Origin: Anaerovorax sp. IOR16
GTDB lineage: Bacteria > Bacillota > Clostridia > Peptostreptococcales > Anaerovoracaceae
Direction of reading: 5' to 3'
DNA: 64,000 nt
Assembly (NCBI RefSeq): GCF_017168145.1
Contig: NZ_JADQTL010000010.1
Span: 496,001-560,000, forward strand
The notes under the pieces are model-generated. The model was not told where the DNA came from. It worked only from the letters and a program-made list of their open reading frames with translations, and ran no database searches. Made by a program: the position numbers and the translations under genes. This document shows, piece by piece, positions 34,335 through 43,224 of the stretch (the stretch's first letter is position 1; each line of letters starts with the position of its first letter).

Positions 34335-35688
34335 TGACGATACTGGTTTGCTTAAGGTTTATGAAAAAATATTTACTCTGAAACATTTTAATGTAATAGC
34401 TGTTTCTGATAGTTTAAAGGCATTAGACATTATAAAAAAGCAGCAAATTGCAGTGGTAATCTCTGATATTATTATGCCAAAAATGGATGGAATGATGTTG
34501 CTAAAAGAGATCAAAGAATGCAGTCCTGCTACGGAAGTGATTATGCTTACGGCTGAGGGATCCGTTTCTGGTGCTGTGGATGCAGTTCATAAAGGTGCTT
34601 TTACCTATATGGTGAAGCCTGCTGACATTGAAGAGTTGCTTTTTAACGTAAAACGCGCTTATGAGGTATATTCCATTAAAGAAGAAAATTATGTGCTGAA
34701 GCAACAAATTTCCGATATTACAAAGGAAGAGCCCTTAATAGGAAATAGTTCTTGCATTGAAGAAATTAAACAAAAAGTGGAAACCATTGCGCCAATGGAT
34801 AGCACGGTATTAATAATGGGAGAAAGTGGAACCGGAAAAGAAATTTTAGCGAACATGATTTATAGTAAAAGTAAAAGAATGGATAAGCCGTTTATTCGTG
34901 TTAATTGCGCGGCATTAACGCAAAACCTTTTAGAAAGTGAATTGTTCGGACATGAAAAAGGTGCCTTTACCGGAGCTGAACGCATGCGAAAAGGACGATT
35001 TGAAATGGCACAAGGTGGAACCATTCTGCTGGATGAAATCGGAGAATTACCCCTAGAAACACAAGCAAAGCTGTTACGTGTTTTACAAGAAAAGGAATTT
35101 GAACGAGTAGGGGGAGCTACGACGATAAAAACGGATTTTCGTTTAATTGCAGCGACAAATAAAGATTTGCGTAGAGAAGTTGAAAACCATAGATTCCGTG
35201 AGGATTTGTTTTATCGCATAAATGTACTCCCTATTACTTTACCGCCTTTGCGTGAGCGTAAGGAAGACATTCCTGTTTTAGCAGATTATTTCATAAAACA
35301 AATTGCTAAGGAAGTTAAAAAACCTATATCACTATTTGAAAAAGATGCAATTCAACAGCTTTTGGATTATGATTGGCCGGGTAATGTACGGGAATTAAAA
35401 AATGTAATTGAGCGATTAGTTGTACTATCCAATCATGGTCAGATTGCTATGGAAGACATTCCGGAAGAAATTAAAAACAAAAAGATTAGAAAAGATATTA
35501 AATTACAACAAGTGCAACCTATGAATATTATCACGCTTTCGGATGCAAAAAAAGAATTTGAAAAAAATTATATTATAAAAGCATTGGAACGAAATGAATG
35601 GAATGTCACTAAAACAGCAGAAGAACTTGATTTGGCGCGCAAAAATCTTTATAAAAAACTTCACGAATATAAAATAGAATTTTATTAA
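34303..35688 (+). CDS. NtrC-type sigma-54-dependent response regulator
   Basis: 461 residues. A receiver domain with D55 as phosphoacceptor (V-I-S-D-I-I-M-P-K) and K in V-K-P-A-D; a sigma-54 AAA+ domain (about 140-370) with G-E-S-G-T-G-K-E (Walker A) and G-A-F-T-G-A, the sigma-54 contact loop; and a Fis-type HTH near the C-terminus (W-N-V-T-K-T-A-E-E-L-D-L-A). It needs RpoN, which is not in this window. Overlapping the kinase gene shows a two-component pair. Target genes unknown; no -24/-12 site was found next to it. Confidence 0.95.
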   Translation: MDYNTQILLIDDDTGLLKVYEKIFTLKHFNVIAVSDSLKALDIIKKQQIAVVISDIIMPKMDGMMLLKEIKECSPATEVIMLTAEGSVSGAVDAVHKGAFTYMVKPADIEELLFNVKRAYEVYSIKEENYVLKQQISDITKEEPLIGNSSCIEEIKQKVETIAPMDSTVLIMGESGTGKEILANMIYSKSKRMDKPFIRVNCAALTQNLLESELFGHEKGAFTGAERMRKGRFEMAQGGTILLDEIGELPLETQAKLLRVLQEKEFERVGGATTIKTDFRLIAATNKDLRREVENHRFREDLFYRINVLPITLPPLRERKEDIPVLADYFIKQIAKEVKKPISLFEKDAIQQLLDYDWPGNVRELKNVIERLVVLSNHGQIAMEDIPEEIKNKKIRKDIKLQQVQPMNIITLSDAKKEFEKNYIIKALERNEWNVTKTAEELDLARKNLYKKLHEYKIEFY

Positions 35689-35787
35689 AGTTTTAAAGAT
35701 TTGTTTTGACTCTAAATCAATTGCTTTGCTTTTTTAAAAAGTATAAAATAGAAGTGAGTGATTATGTATAGAGGGGATGTTCTTAAC

Positions 35788-37182
35788 ATGAAAAATAAGG
35801 AATATATACAGGTGATGCAAAAAATTTTGCAGGCTATGGATGAAGGGGTTCATGTAGTAGATCCGGATGGCAATAGTGTCATTTATAATCGATCCATGGC
35901 TCAGTTAGAAAAGATGGAAAGTCAAGATGTTTTAAAAAAGCCATTTGCAGAGGTTTTTAAAAACATAGATGAAAGTGAAAGTACACTTATGAAAGCAATT
36001 TTGCATCGTAAAGCTACTTTAAAGAAAGAACAAACCTATTTAAATAAAGATGGAAAGGAAATTACTACAGTCAATACAACGATTCCTATGGTGGTCGATG
36101 GTAAACTCATTGCTGCCATTGAAATTGCAAAAAATATTACTGACATTCAAAAAATGTCGCATACGATATTGGAATTAAGAAAAGAAATTGATTGTCCGGA
36201 AGAGGCAAAAGAACATAGAATAAAAAAGTATAACTTTGATAACCTATACGGAAAAAACGAACGATTTAGTGAAACGATCGCTCTTGCAAAGAAAGTTGCA
36301 AAAAGTTCGGCATCGGTATTGATTTATGGAGAAACAGGAACCGGAAAAGAATTGATTGCGCAAAGCATTCATTTCGATAGCCCGAGAAAGCACAAGCCTT
36401 TTCTTGCACAAAATTGTGCAGCACTTCCTGCAAACCTCCTTGAAGGTCTTTTGTTCGGTACGACAAAAGGCGGATTTACTGGAGCTGTGGATCGTGTTGG
36501 TTTATTTGAGCAAGCCGATGGAGGTACTTTGCTTTTGGATGAAATTAATTCCATGCATTATGAGCTTCAGGGAAAGCTCCTTCGTGTTTTGCAGGAAGAT
36601 TACATAAGAACGGTAGGCGGAACAAAAGATATTCCCATTGATGTGAGAATCATCGCCACAATTAATGAACCGGCAGACGAATTGATTGAAACAGGCAAAC
36701 TAAGAAAAGACTTGTATTATCGTTTAAATATAGTACCCATTAATATTCCTCCTTTAAGGGAACGTTGTGATGATATACTTCTTTTAACCAATAAATTCAT
36801 GGAAAAACACAATGAAAAGTATGGAAAACAGATGTGGATGTTATCAGAGCAAGCAAAAGAAAAACTATTGGATTATGATTATCCGGGAAATGTGAGAGAG
36901 CTTGAAAATATTATTATGGGAGCCATATCAATGGCAGAAGATAATGAGCGCGTTTTAATGCCTGAGCATTTAATTATTAATCGAAGAAAATCCGTTGCGC
37001 GTCAAGGAATTTATGAAATAAAAGAGGAAGGACTGGATTCCTATTTAGAAAGAATTGAACAAGAAATGATTGAGCATGCATTGGTTGCTGAAGGTGGAAA
37101 TATATCTAGAGCAGCGGATCGTCTTAAGATAAAACGTCAAACATTACAGCATAAAATTAAAAAATATAAAATGAACATGTGA
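35788..37182 (+). CDS. RocR-like PAS sigma-54-dependent activator
   Basis: About 464 residues. PAS domain (about 5-120, beginning like RocR with M-D-E-G-V-H-V-V-D), AAA+ domain (about 150-385) with G-E-T-G-T-G-K-E, and a C-terminal Fis HTH (G-N-I-S-R-A-A-D-R-L). The sigma-54 contact loop reads G-G-F-T-G-A rather than G-A-F-T-G-A, as I recall also for Bacillus RocR. RocR is the ornithine/citrulline-responsive activator of arginine catabolism. The ornithine operon with its -24/-12 promoter begins next, so activation by ornithine is a strong inference. Start chosen by homology; ATG 35764 is the alternative. Confidence 0.88.
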   Translation: MKNKEYIQVMQKILQAMDEGVHVVDPDGNSVIYNRSMAQLEKMESQDVLKKPFAEVFKNIDESESTLMKAILHRKATLKKEQTYLNKDGKEITTVNTTIPMVVDGKLIAAIEIAKNITDIQKMSHTILELRKEIDCPEEAKEHRIKKYNFDNLYGKNERFSETIALAKKVAKSSASVLIYGETGTGKELIAQSIHFDSPRKHKPFLAQNCAALPANLLEGLLFGTTKGGFTGAVDRVGLFEQADGGTLLLDEINSMHYELQGKLLRVLQEDYIRTVGGTKDIPIDVRIIATINEPADELIETGKLRKDLYYRLNIVPINIPPLRERCDDILLLTNKFMEKHNEKYGKQMWMLSEQAKEKLLDYDYPGNVRELENIIMGAISMAEDNERVLMPEHLIINRRKSVARQGIYEIKEEGLDSYLERIEQEMIEHALVAEGGNISRAADRLKIKRQTLQHKIKKYKMNM

Positions 37183-37183
37183 G

Positions 37184-37228
37184 AAGCAAAAACATTTGCA
37201 TTAAGTGCAAATGTTTTTGCTTTATTTT
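37184..37228 (+). terminator. Terminator after the RocR-like activator
   Basis: AAGCAAAAACATTTGCA (37184-37200) pairs with TGCAAATGTTTTTGCTT (37206-37222) around TTAAG and is followed by TATTTTG. Confidence 0.82.
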
Positions 37229-37366
37229 GAAAAAATAAAGAGAAAATCGAGAATAATGATAAGCATAAAAAAAATAGAGTATAAAATTTAAATTAGATGT
37301 TAAAAAATATAGAAAAATATAAAGCAAATTTATAAAAACTAAAGGATAATTAAATTAGTTTTTGTT

Positions 37367-37384
37367 TTGGCATAGGACTTGCTT
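37367..37384 (+). promoter_or_regulatory. Sigma-54 (-24/-12) promoter of the ornithine operon
   Basis: TTGGCATAGGACTTGCTT matches the RpoN consensus TTGGCAC-N5-TTGCW. The invariant GG (37369-37370) and GC (37381-37382) are separated by exactly 10 bp. It lies 116 bp before ord, and two sigma-54 activator genes stand immediately upstream. Confidence 0.85.
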
Positions 37385-37499
37385 TATATTAAAGTGTCTC
37401 GGTAACAGTGCAAATATGAAGTATGAAGTGTATGTTAGGTACTGCGAGATATTTAGAAGTTAATTTTATTAAAACTATAAAAAAATGGAGGATGAAAAG

Positions 37500-38546
37500 A
37501 TGCAAAACGTAAAAGTAATCATTTGGGGACTTGGTGCTATGGGCGGCGGTATGGCTGACATGCTGCTTAAGAAAAAGGGCGTTGATATTGTAGGTGCTGT
37601 AGGCCGTGGTGCAAAAATCGGTAAGAGCATGTATGATTTCATTAAGACTGAAAAAGGTGACAGACCTGAGGTACTTATTGGTGCTGCTGAAGATGTAATC
37701 AAGCCAGGTGCTGCTGACATCGTTCTACTTTGCACAGATTCTTTCACAAGAAATGCATTTGATAAATTAAAGTTCATCATGGAACAGAAGATCAATGTTA
37801 TCACTTCTGCAGAAGAAATGGCTTATCCAAAAGCTCAGGAACCAGAACTTGCTGCACAGTTAGATGAAATTGCAAAAGCAAACGGCGTATCTTGCTTAGG
37901 AACTGGTATCAACCCAGGTCTTATCATGGACTTACTTGTATTGATCATGACTGGTTGTATGGAAGATGTAGAACACATCGTTTCCAGACGTGTTAACTCT
38001 TTATCTCCATTTGGACCTGCTGTAATGGAAGAACAGGGTATCGGTGTTACTCTTGAAGAATTCAAGAAGGGTCATTTAGCTGGTCACGTTGGATTCGCAG
38101 AATCCATGGGCATGATTGCTGATGGTATTGGTTGGGAAATCGACAAGTTCGAGCAGTCTATGGATCCAATTGTAACTGATGTAGATAGAAAATCCTCTTA
38201 TGGATTTGCAAAGGCTGGTAACGTTGCTGGTGTTGCAATGAAAGCGTTTGGATATAGAGATGGCGAATTGATGATCGAAATGGATCACCCTCAGCAGATT
38301 GAACCAGAACAGGTTGGAGTACAGACTGGTGACTATGTAATCATCAAGGGAACTCCAAACATTAATATGGTTAACAGCCCAGAAGTTGAAGGCGGAATCG
38401 GAACAATCGCAATGTGCGTTAACATGATTCCTCAGGTTATCAATGCAAGACCTGGTCTTCACACTATGTTAACTCTTCCAGTTCCAAGAGCTATCATGGG
38501 TGACATGAGAGATCAAATTTGCGAAGAAGCAAAAATTGTAAAATAA
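37500..38546 (+). CDS. ord: 2,4-diaminopentanoate dehydrogenase
   Basis: 348 residues. It oxidatively deaminates 2,4-diaminopentanoate to 2-amino-4-oxopentanoate with NAD(P)+. The Rossmann motif V-I-I-W-G-L-G-A-M-G-G-G-M lies at the N-terminus, and G-T-G-I-N-P-G-L-I-M-D-L near residue 140 is typical of this dihydrodipicolinate-reductase-like family. Identification is secured by the following ortA, ortB, oraS and oraE. GGAGG is 8 bp before the ATG at 37500. First gene of the sigma-54-driven operon. Codon choice is more GC-rich than in neighbouring genes, as for a highly expressed protein. Confidence 0.95.
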   Translation: MQNVKVIIWGLGAMGGGMADMLLKKKGVDIVGAVGRGAKIGKSMYDFIKTEKGDRPEVLIGAAEDVIKPGAADIVLLCTDSFTRNAFDKLKFIMEQKINVITSAEEMAYPKAQEPELAAQLDEIAKANGVSCLGTGINPGLIMDLLVLIMTGCMEDVEHIVSRRVNSLSPFGPAVMEEQGIGVTLEEFKKGHLAGHVGFAESMGMIADGIGWEIDKFEQSMDPIVTDVDRKSSYGFAKAGNVAGVAMKAFGYRDGELMIEMDHPQQIEPEQVGVQTGDYVIIKGTPNINMVNSPEVEGGIGTIAMCVNMIPQVINARPGLHTMLTLPVPRAIMGDMRDQICEEAKIVK

Positions 38547-38576
38547 AAAACAGTAATTTAACAAATACTAATATGA

Positions 38577-38604
38577 AGAGGACGGTTTTTTGTAATCGTC
38601 CTCT
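38577..38604 (+). terminator. Hairpin (attenuator-like) between ord and ortA
   Basis: AGAGGACG (38577-38584) pairs with CGTCCTCT (38597-38604). No U-run follows. A second stem ACAATACA-GAGA-TGTATTGT lies at 38687-38706 shortly before the ortA ribosome site. They may process or stabilise the operon mRNA. Confidence 0.5.
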
Positions 38605-38725
38605 ATATCAACATCTACATAAATTTAGATACATTTGAAAAAGATGGAATATCTTTTTCTCTGTATATAAATTAAATTTATTTTAGACAATACAGAGATG
38701 TATTGTTTAGAAAAGGAGAATAAAA

Positions 38726-39025
38726 ATGGTTAAAAAAGGTGAATGGGTGCGTATTCACTCAATCGTACTGGAGCCATCTGGAAGAGCTCCAAAAGTTCCG
38801 GATGACACAAGAGCATGTCCGCTTGAAATGTGGACAAAAGGATTTTTACAGGAAGATGCAGAAATTGGCGACGAAGTTACAGTTAAAACTGCAGCTAATC
38901 GTTTAGAAAAGGGAAAACTTCTTGAAGTTAACCCATATTATACACATAGCTATGGCACGTTTGTTCCTGAATTGATTCAGATTGATAAGCAGCTAAGAGA
39001 AATCATGTTTGGAGGTGACAAATAA
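38726..39025 (+). CDS. ortA: 2-amino-4-oxopentanoate thiolase, alpha subunit
   Basis: 99 residues. Small subunit of the PLP-dependent thiolase that splits 2-amino-4-oxopentanoate with CoA into acetyl-CoA and D-alanine. Features include V-L-E-P-S-G-R-A-P-K-V-P-D-D-T and N-P-Y-Y-T-H-S-Y-G-T-F-V-P-E-L, both OrtA hallmarks. AAAGGAG precedes the ATG. Its last base is the first base of ortB, so the two subunits are translationally coupled. Confidence 0.94.
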   Translation: MVKKGEWVRIHSIVLEPSGRAPKVPDDTRACPLEMWTKGFLQEDAEIGDEVTVKTAANRLEKGKLLEVNPYYTHSYGTFVPELIQIDKQLREIMFGGDK

Positions 39026-40425
39026 TGGCATTGGCAAAAGATTATGCTTCCGTTATGGGAAGATCCAACGAAATTATGAAAAAAGCTCTTGGCTTAGATT
39101 ATACAGATTTTGAATCAGGTTCCGTAGCATTTGATTACGAAACATTAATGAAGTCAACAGGATATACATTAGATGAAGTTGCTAAAATTCAAGGAAGAAC
39201 AGGCGTTGGTAATACACCATTGTTAGAACTGAGAAACTTATCTGCTCTTTCAAGAAAATATGCAAAACCAGGATATGGTGCTCGCATTTTTGCTAAGGAT
39301 GAAGCAGCTAATCCATCTGGTTCCTTCAAGGCAAGAAGAGCAGCTTGCGCTGTTGCTCATGCAAAGAAACTGGGATACAAAGGTGTTATTGCAGCTACAT
39401 CCGGAAACTATGGTGCAGCAGTTGCATCTCAGGCAGCAATGCAGGGATTGGAATGCATCATTGTTCAGGAATGCTATGACTCTCGTGGAGTTGGTCAACC
39501 GGAAATCGTTGAAAAAGCAAGAAAGTGTGAAGCTTTTGGAGCAGAAGTTGTTCAGTTAACAGTTGGACCTGAATTATTCTATTCCTTCTTGTCAATTTTG
39601 GAAGATACAGGATACTTCAACGCTTCCTTATACTCACCATTTGGTATTGCTGGCGTAGAAACATTAGGATATGAAATTGCTATGCAGTGTCGTGAGTACA
39701 TTGGAAAAGATCCTGATATGGTTGTATGTACAAATGCTGGTGGCGGAATGATGACAGGAACCGCTCGTGGTCTGATGAAGGCTGGAGCAACAGATACGAA
39801 ATATGTTGCAGCTTCTATCGATTTAACAGGACTGCACATGGCTTCCGATAAACAGTTTAACCGTAAATCATGCACAACAGGTCACACTGGATTTGGTGTT
39901 CCATATGCTACAGACCCAGATCATTCAGATGTTCCAAGAAGTGCAGCAAGACCTCTTCGTTACATGGATCGTTATGTAACAGTAACACAGGGTGAAGTAT
40001 TCTATATGACAGAAGCTCTTGCAAACCTAGAAGGTATTGAAAGAGGACCTGCTGGAAATACTGCATTGGCAGCTGCATTCTCATTAGCTCAGGAACTTCC
40101 TGAAGATGCAGTTATTGTTATCAGTGAAACTGAATACACAGGTGCTGGTAAACACATTCAGCCACAATTATCTTTTGCAAGAGAAAATGGTATTGATATT
40201 TGCTTTGGCGATCCTAAGGATGATAAGCCAGGTGAAAATATCGTATTGCCAAAGGATCCAAGCTACATCAAGTGCAAAGATGCTGACATTAATCGCTTCA
40301 GAACTTCCTTAATTAAAAAGGCTTGCGGTAAACATGAAGGCACTCCAACAGATGCTGACTTAGAATTCCTTGCACTAGAAACAAAGACAGATGTTGCTTT
40401 TGTTAAAGAAGTTTTAGGACTCTAA
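39025..40425 (+). CDS. ortB: 2-amino-4-oxopentanoate thiolase, beta subunit
   Basis: 466 residues. PLP fold type II enzyme related to threonine synthase. The PLP lysine is in N-P-S-G-S-F-K-A-R-R-A near residue 98, and the phosphate-binding glycine loop N-A-G-G-G-M-M-T-G near residue 238. Catalyses the thiolytic cleavage together with OrtA. It starts in an ATAATG overlap with ortA, preceded by GGAGGTGA. The product acetyl-CoA yields ATP by way of acetyl phosphate, making this the energy-conserving step. Confidence 0.95.
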   Translation: MALAKDYASVMGRSNEIMKKALGLDYTDFESGSVAFDYETLMKSTGYTLDEVAKIQGRTGVGNTPLLELRNLSALSRKYAKPGYGARIFAKDEAANPSGSFKARRAACAVAHAKKLGYKGVIAATSGNYGAAVASQAAMQGLECIIVQECYDSRGVGQPEIVEKARKCEAFGAEVVQLTVGPELFYSFLSILEDTGYFNASLYSPFGIAGVETLGYEIAMQCREYIGKDPDMVVCTNAGGGMMTGTARGLMKAGATDTKYVAASIDLTGLHMASDKQFNRKSCTTGHTGFGVPYATDPDHSDVPRSAARPLRYMDRYVTVTQGEVFYMTEALANLEGIERGPAGNTALAAAFSLAQELPEDAVIVISETEYTGAGKHIQPQLSFARENGIDICFGDPKDDKPGENIVLPKDPSYIKCKDADINRFRTSLIKKACGKHEGTPTDADLEFLALETKTDVAFVKEVLGL

Positions 40426-40485
40426 TTTGGTAGTCCGAATAGTCTTTGACGTTATAAGTAAGCTCCGAAAATAAATTAAAAAACA

Positions 40486-40540
40486 AAGATGTAGGTTTTG
40501 ATGAAACCGCAATAAATTGAACCCTACATCTTATTAATCC
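40486..40540 (+). terminator. Hairpin between ortB and oraS
   Basis: AAGATGTAGG (40486-40495) pairs with CCTACATCTT (40523-40532) over a 27-base loop, then ATTAAT. The weak tail suggests partial termination or mRNA processing inside the operon. Confidence 0.55.
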
Positions 40541-40574
40541 GAAATTAAAAGATTATTAAATAAGGAGAAACAGG

Positions 40575-40937
40575 ATGGAAAGAAAAGATGATTTTGCAGA
40601 ACGCAGAAAGCACATTGCAAAACTTTCAGACGAAGAATTATATGATAAATTCTGGGAGTTAACAGCTAAAGTTGTTGATCCTCTATTGGAGTTGGGAAAG
40701 AAAAACACAACTCCTTCTGTAGAAAGAGCCGTTCTTTTGAGAATGGGTGTTTCATCCCTTCAGTCAAAGCCAATCGTTGAAGGCTGTATGGACAGAGGAT
40801 TAATGGGAAAAGGCGCAGGTCACGTAGTATATAAATTATCAAAGGCTAAGAACATTTCAATTCCTGAAGCAGCAGAAATGCTTGCAGAAGGTAAGGGTTG
40901 GGATGAAGCAGTAGCATTGTTTAAAGGAGGGAAATAA
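40575..40937 (+). CDS. oraS: D-ornithine 4,5-aminomutase, alpha (S) subunit
   Basis: 120 residues, the family length. Small helical subunit that completes the active site of OraE. Visible segments: R-K-H-I-A-K-L-S-D-E-E-L, then T-P-S-V-E-R-A-V-L-L-R-M-G, then G-A-G-H-V-V-Y-K-L. AAGGAG precedes the ATG; oraE follows after one base. The aminomutase moves the terminal amino group of D-ornithine to C4, giving 2,4-diaminopentanoate. Confidence 0.95.
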   Translation: MERKDDFAERRKHIAKLSDEELYDKFWELTAKVVDPLLELGKKNTTPSVERAVLLRMGVSSLQSKPIVEGCMDRGLMGKGAGHVVYKLSKAKNISIPEAAEMLAEGKGWDEAVALFKGGK

Positions 40938-40938
40938 G

Positions 40939-43149
40939 ATGGCTTACGATAAATTAGAAAAAGATAAGAAAATTGATATCGAGCTTATCTTACAGGACCT
41001 CGATAAATATGCACCAAGAAGAAAAGGATGGGTTTGGAGAAAACCTGTAGCAGACTTAGAAATGGGACCTTTCTCATATAAGGATGCAACTGAGCCATTG
41101 AAGCAGAGTGTACCGCTACCTCCTGCTAAATATTTTAACAACATTGACCCGCAGCCAGCTCCGGTTATTACGACTGAAATCGCTTCCGGAAGATTTGAAG
41201 ACGATATCAGAAGAATGAGAATGGCAGCTTGGCATGGTGCAGACCATATCATGGTAATTCGTACTGCAGGACAATCTCATATGGACGGATTAATTGAAGG
41301 TACTCCGCAAGGTATCGGAGGCGTTCCTATTACAAGAAAGCAAGTTAGAGCTCAGAGAAAAGCATTGGATTTAATTGAAGATGAAGTTGGTCGTCCAATC
41401 AACTATCATTCTTATGTATCCGGTGTTGCTGGTCCTGATGTAGCTGTAATGTTTGCAGAAGAAGGAATTAACGGTGCGCACCAGGATCCACAGTACAATG
41501 TTCTTTACAGAAATATCAACTGTGTTCGTTCTTTCGTAGATGCTTGCGAATCAAAGAAAGTATTAGCATGGGCAGAAATTGCACAGATCGATGGAGCTCA
41601 CAATGCTAACGCAACAGCTAGAGAAGCATGGAAGGTAATGCCAGAACTTATCGTTCAGCATGCAATTAACTCATTATTCTCAGAAAAGGTTGGAATTAAA
41701 CCAGAGAATATTTGCTTGTCAACAGTACCTCCAACAGCGACTCCTGCACCATGCGTGTATATGGATCTTCCTTATGCAGTAGCGCTTAGAGATTTCTGCA
41801 GAAGATACAGAATGAGAGCACAGATGAACACGAAGTACATCGACTCTTCCGCTAGAGAAGCAACTGTAACACATGTATTGAATATGTTTATTTCAAAGCT
41901 TACAAGAGCAGATATCCAATCTACAATTACTCCTGATGAAGGTAGAAACGTTCCTTGGCATATCTACAACATTGAAGCTTGTGATACAGCAAAACAAACA
42001 TTAATTGGTCTTGATGGCTTAATGGAAATGGTTGAATTAAAGAATGACGGTCCATTAATTGAAAAATCAAGAGAAATTAGAGAAAGAGCTTGCTTATTCA
42101 TGGAAGAAATCGTTGAAGTAGGCGGTTACTTTGAAGCAGTACAAGAAGGATTCTTCGTTGACTCTGCAATGTATCCGGAACGAAACGGTGACGGTATTGC
42201 AAGAAAGATTGAAGGCGGTATCGGATATGGATTCGTTTATGAAAGAGACGAAGACTATATGGCTCCAGTAACGGCTCACTATGGTTACAATAATGTGGAA
42301 CAGTACGGCGGAGATCCTAAGGATCCATCAGCATTAATCGATGGCTGTACGTTTGAAGACAGAAACAAGATCGTTTATATTGATGAGCTTGATGATGATA
42401 ATGTAAACACAAGAATGGATGAAAATGCGAAATATAGAAATTCAAACTTCATCAAGCCAGAAATGGAATGGTTAGCAGATGGTACAGTAATGCTTACAAT
42501 GTGCATTCCTGCAAATAAGAGAACTGCAGAAGTAGTTGCTGTAGAAATCGGTAATAAGTTAGGCCTGGAGGATCCAGAAGTAATTTCAAGAGAAGTACTT
42601 CAAGAAGCAGAAGGTACAAGAATTGAAATGAAAGGAAAGCTCAAATTTGACGTTGATCTTTCTACGCTTGTAATTCCACCTGAACCAGTATATCTAACTG
42701 ACGAAGAAATCAGAAACGATGTAAAAGAACATCCGTTAAAGGTTGTTTGTGGTACAGTTGGTGAAGATGAGCATTCCGTAGGTCTTCTTGAAATCATTAA
42801 CATTAAGCATGGTGGTATCGAAAGATTTGGTATTGAGTGTATATACCTTGGTACTTCTGTTCCAGTTGAAAAGTTAGTTGATGCAGCAGTAGAGCTAAAT
42901 GCGGAAGCTATCCTTGCATCCACAATTATCTCTCATGATAACATCCATTACAAGAACATGAAGAGAATCAATGAACTTGCAATAGAAAAAGGAATCAGAG
43001 ATAAGGTAATGATTGTTGCAGGCGGTACGCAGGTAATTCCTGAAGAAGCTATGAAGACCGGTATTGATGCTGGTTTTGGAAGAAACTCACATGGTATAGA
43101 TGTTGCTTCCTTCTTAGTCGAAGAAAGAATCAGAAGAAGAAATAAATAA
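40939..43149 (+). CDS. oraE: D-ornithine 4,5-aminomutase, beta (E) subunit
   Basis: 736 residues. Adenosylcobalamin- and PLP-dependent radical aminomutase. A TIM-barrel part precedes a C-terminal Rossmann B12 domain. The D-x-H-x-x-G motif is D-E-H-S-V-G, with the axial ligand at H612; a lysine lies exactly 11 residues later (K623), the same spacing as the cobalt-binding histidine and PLP-binding lysine described for the Acetoanaerobium sticklandii enzyme. The end G-I-D-A-G-F-G-R-N-S-H-G fits B12 domains. AGGAGG precedes the ATG. A reactivase gene follows. Confidence 0.96.
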   Translation: MAYDKLEKDKKIDIELILQDLDKYAPRRKGWVWRKPVADLEMGPFSYKDATEPLKQSVPLPPAKYFNNIDPQPAPVITTEIASGRFEDDIRRMRMAAWHGADHIMVIRTAGQSHMDGLIEGTPQGIGGVPITRKQVRAQRKALDLIEDEVGRPINYHSYVSGVAGPDVAVMFAEEGINGAHQDPQYNVLYRNINCVRSFVDACESKKVLAWAEIAQIDGAHNANATAREAWKVMPELIVQHAINSLFSEKVGIKPENICLSTVPPTATPAPCVYMDLPYAVALRDFCRRYRMRAQMNTKYIDSSAREATVTHVLNMFISKLTRADIQSTITPDEGRNVPWHIYNIEACDTAKQTLIGLDGLMEMVELKNDGPLIEKSREIRERACLFMEEIVEVGGYFEAVQEGFFVDSAMYPERNGDGIARKIEGGIGYGFVYERDEDYMAPVTAHYGYNNVEQYGGDPKDPSALIDGCTFEDRNKIVYIDELDDDNVNTRMDENAKYRNSNFIKPEMEWLADGTVMLTMCIPANKRTAEVVAVEIGNKLGLEDPEVISREVLQEAEGTRIEMKGKLKFDVDLSTLVIPPEPVYLTDEEIRNDVKEHPLKVVCGTVGEDEHSVGLLEIINIKHGGIERFGIECIYLGTSVPVEKLVDAAVELNAEAILASTIISHDNIHYKNMKRINELAIEKGIRDKVMIVAGGTQVIPEEAMKTGIDAGFGRNSHGIDVASFLVEERIRRRNK

Positions 43150-43171
43150 AAAGAAATAAAAAGAATTATGG

Positions 43172-43206
43172 TGGAGTCTGTGCAAAGAGTGCAGACTCCA
43201 TTGTTA
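43172..43206 (+). terminator. Hairpin between oraE and the reactivase gene
   Basis: TGGAGTCTG (43172-43180) pairs with CAGACTCCA (43192-43200) over an 11-base loop, followed by TTGTT. A weak terminator would lower expression of the downstream accessory genes. Confidence 0.65.
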
Positions 43207-43224
43207 AAAATAAGGAGTTAGCAT

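Larger units (their letters stand above)
37183..37499. other. 317-bp regulatory region upstream of ord
   Basis: No gene. It carries a terminator (37184-37226), an inverted repeat AAAAACTAA-N12-TTAGTTTTT (37334-37363) and a sigma-54 promoter (37367-37384). The AT-rich stretch between would hold the activator-binding enhancer, which I could not identify. Confidence 0.7.

Noticed and set aside
38076-38462. 128-codon open frame antisense to ord
   Set aside because: It lies entirely within a well-supported gene with biased codons, and its translation looks like no protein family.
43166-43186. Possible second -24/-12 promoter (GG and GC 10 bp apart)
   Set aside because: It lacks the TTGC of the -12 element and the bases are explained by the hairpin between oraE and the reactivase gene.
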